The translations under genes and the position numbers were made by a program. This document shows positions 13,540-14,495 of a DNA stretch of 14,495 nucleotides, one piece after another. The stretch's first letter is position 1. Every line of letters begins with the position of its first letter. Under the pieces are notes generated by a model that did not search any database, had not been told where the DNA came from, and saw nothing but the letters and a program-made list of their open reading frames with translations. The stretch is taken from assembly GCA_040392805.1 (NCBI GenBank), contig JBEBVI010000067.1, positions 1-14,495 on the forward strand, read 5' to 3'. Source of the DNA: Taibaiella helvus_B (GTDB lineage Bacteria > Bacteroidota > Bacteroidia > Chitinophagales > Chitinophagaceae).

Positions 13540-14469
13540 TTATGCTTCCTCTTTTTTACCGGCTAAAAGATACAGTACAGCCATTCTCACGGCTACTCCG
13601 TTTTGTACCTGATCAAGTATAATTGAGTTTTTGCTGTCTGCCACATCACTGTTCAGCTCAACGCCGCGATTAATGGGACCCGGATGCATAATAATGATAT
13701 CCTTATTTATGGAATCCAAAAGAGACTTGTTGATACCATAATACAGTGCGTATTCCCGGAGGGTAGAGAACAGGGGTTTGTTTTGCCTTTCTAATTGAAT
13801 CCGTAACACGTTTGCTACATCGCACCATTCCAATGTTTTCCTGACATCGTACGAAACTTTCACACCCAGCTTATCAATATACTTCGGAATTAACGTAGGA
13901 GGGCCGCAAACTATTACTTCGGCATCCATTTTTGTAAGCAGGTAGATATTGCTTAAAGCTACCCTGGAATGTAAGATATCACCGAATATAGCAATCTTTT
14001 TCCCTTTAAGCGTGCCCAGTTTTTCACGTATGGAGAAAGCATCGAGCAAAGCCTGTGTGGGATGCTCGTTAATGCCATCGCCTGCATTAATGATGCTGGC
14101 ATTGATATGTTGTGCAAGAAAATGAGGCGCTCCGCTTGCCGAATGGCGCATCACAACCATATCCACTTTCATGGACAGTATATTATTAACGGTATCTATA
14201 AGTGTTTCCCCTTTAGAAACGGAACTTCCTGACGCAGTAAAATTAATGGTATCTGCACTGAGCCTTTTTTCGGCTAATTCAAAAGAAATACGCGTGCGGG
14301 TAGAGTTTTCATAAAAAAGGTTGACAATAGTCGTGTCCCTTAAGGTAGGCACTTTCTTTATCGGACGTTGCAGAACGTCTTTAAAGTTTTCGGCTGTGTT
14401 TAATATCAGGTTGATATCAGCCGGAGCAAGGTCTTTTATTCCTAATAAATGTTTAACGGATAATGACAC
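13540..14469 (-). CDS. pyrB: Aspartate carbamoyltransferase catalytic subunit
   Basis: A complete 309-residue ATCase chain. Key sites: ENSTRTRISFE (54-64, carbamoyl phosphate loop), SSVSKGETL (82-90, Lys86 reaching into the neighbouring active site), MRHS with R108-H109, HPTQALLDA (136-144), HSRV (167-170), R223 with Q225 (aspartate binding), and HPGPINRGVE (262-271). It condenses carbamoyl phosphate and aspartate to carbamoyl-aspartate, the committed step of pyrimidine synthesis. The start codon is GTG at 14469: an in-frame TAA lies four codons upstream, and the next Met is about 100 residues in. Only 26 bases upstream are visible, so whether pyrR or another pyr gene precedes it is unknown. 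No pyrI follows. Confidence 0.96.
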   Translation of the reverse strand: MSLSVKHLLGIKDLAPADINLILNTAENFKDVLQRPIKKVPTLRDTTIVNLFYENSTRTRISFELAEKRLSADTINFTASGSSVSKGETLIDTVNNILSMKVDMVVMRHSASGAPHFLAQHINASIINAGDGINEHPTQALLDAFSIREKLGTLKGKKIAIFGDILHSRVALSNIYLLTKMDAEVIVCGPPTLIPKYIDKLGVKVSYDVRKTLEWCDVANVLRIQLERQNKPLFSTLREYALYYGINKSLLDSINKDIIIMHPGPINRGVELNSDVADSKNSIILDQVQNGVAVRMAVLYLLAGKKEEA

Positions 14470-14495
14470 TTTTAAAATTTAGTTGATTTTATTTT

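Noticed and set aside
1..14495. tRNA or rRNA genes, CRISPR arrays, insertion sequences, phage or defence genes
   Set aside because: None of the expected signatures was seen: no tRNA-like cloverleaf, no regularly spaced repeats, no transposase or integrase frames, and every long open frame is assigned to a housekeeping or envelope family.

Overview
The window is ordinary Bacteroidota chromosome, most likely Chitinophagaceae or a close relative. This rests on several things seen together: a type IX secretion (T9SS) C-terminal sorting domain, a DUF4270-type lipoprotein, a solo GT5-like domain protein beside glmS, weak Shine-Dalgarno sites, and repeated promoter -7 boxes of the form TAnnTTTG upstream of several genes. 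The genus assignment is inference. I see fifteen protein genes, two of them at the window edges, and no rRNA, tRNA, CRISPR array or insertion sequence.

Layout. Positions 1-4724 are read rightward: the 3' end of a membrane-bound lytic transglycosylase (mltD-like), rpsT (S20), a tiny secreted protein that is almost only a T9SS sorting domain, a bifunctional RelA/SpoT (p)ppGpp enzyme, and a WbqC-like protein. Positions 4725-5008 hold a hairpin-forming repeat and a bidirectional terminator. Positions 5009-6052 are leftward: rpmI, rplT, rplS (L35, L20, L19). Positions 6214-10348 are a leftward gene set: a GT5-like protein, a DUF4270 lipoprotein and glmS. A 282-base divergent region separates it from rightward panC and rpsP (10631-12110). 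After a strong palindromic terminator, positions 12217-14469 are leftward: pyrB, then a sugar aminotransferase of the DegT/StrS family, with a repeat-like element between them.

How the genes fit together. The content is mainly translation (S20, S16, L19, L20, L35), stringent response (RelA/SpoT), CoA and pyrimidine precursors (PanC, PyrB), and envelope or sugar metabolism (MltD, GlmS, the DegT aminotransferase, WbqC, DUF4270 lipoprotein). GlmS makes glucosamine-6-phosphate for peptidoglycan and LPS. Its tight linkage to a surface-type lipoprotein and to a GT5-like protein that has lost the usual glycogen synthase nucleotide-binding motif is the most interesting functional hint here.

I found no convincing new multi-gene system such as a defence island or mobile element. 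The items most worth a second look are the GT5-like / DUF4270 / glmS set, the orphan T9SS sorting-domain protein, a terminator overlapping the relA/spoT promoter, two hairpin-forming intergenic repeats, and the rearranged ribosomal protein neighbourhoods.
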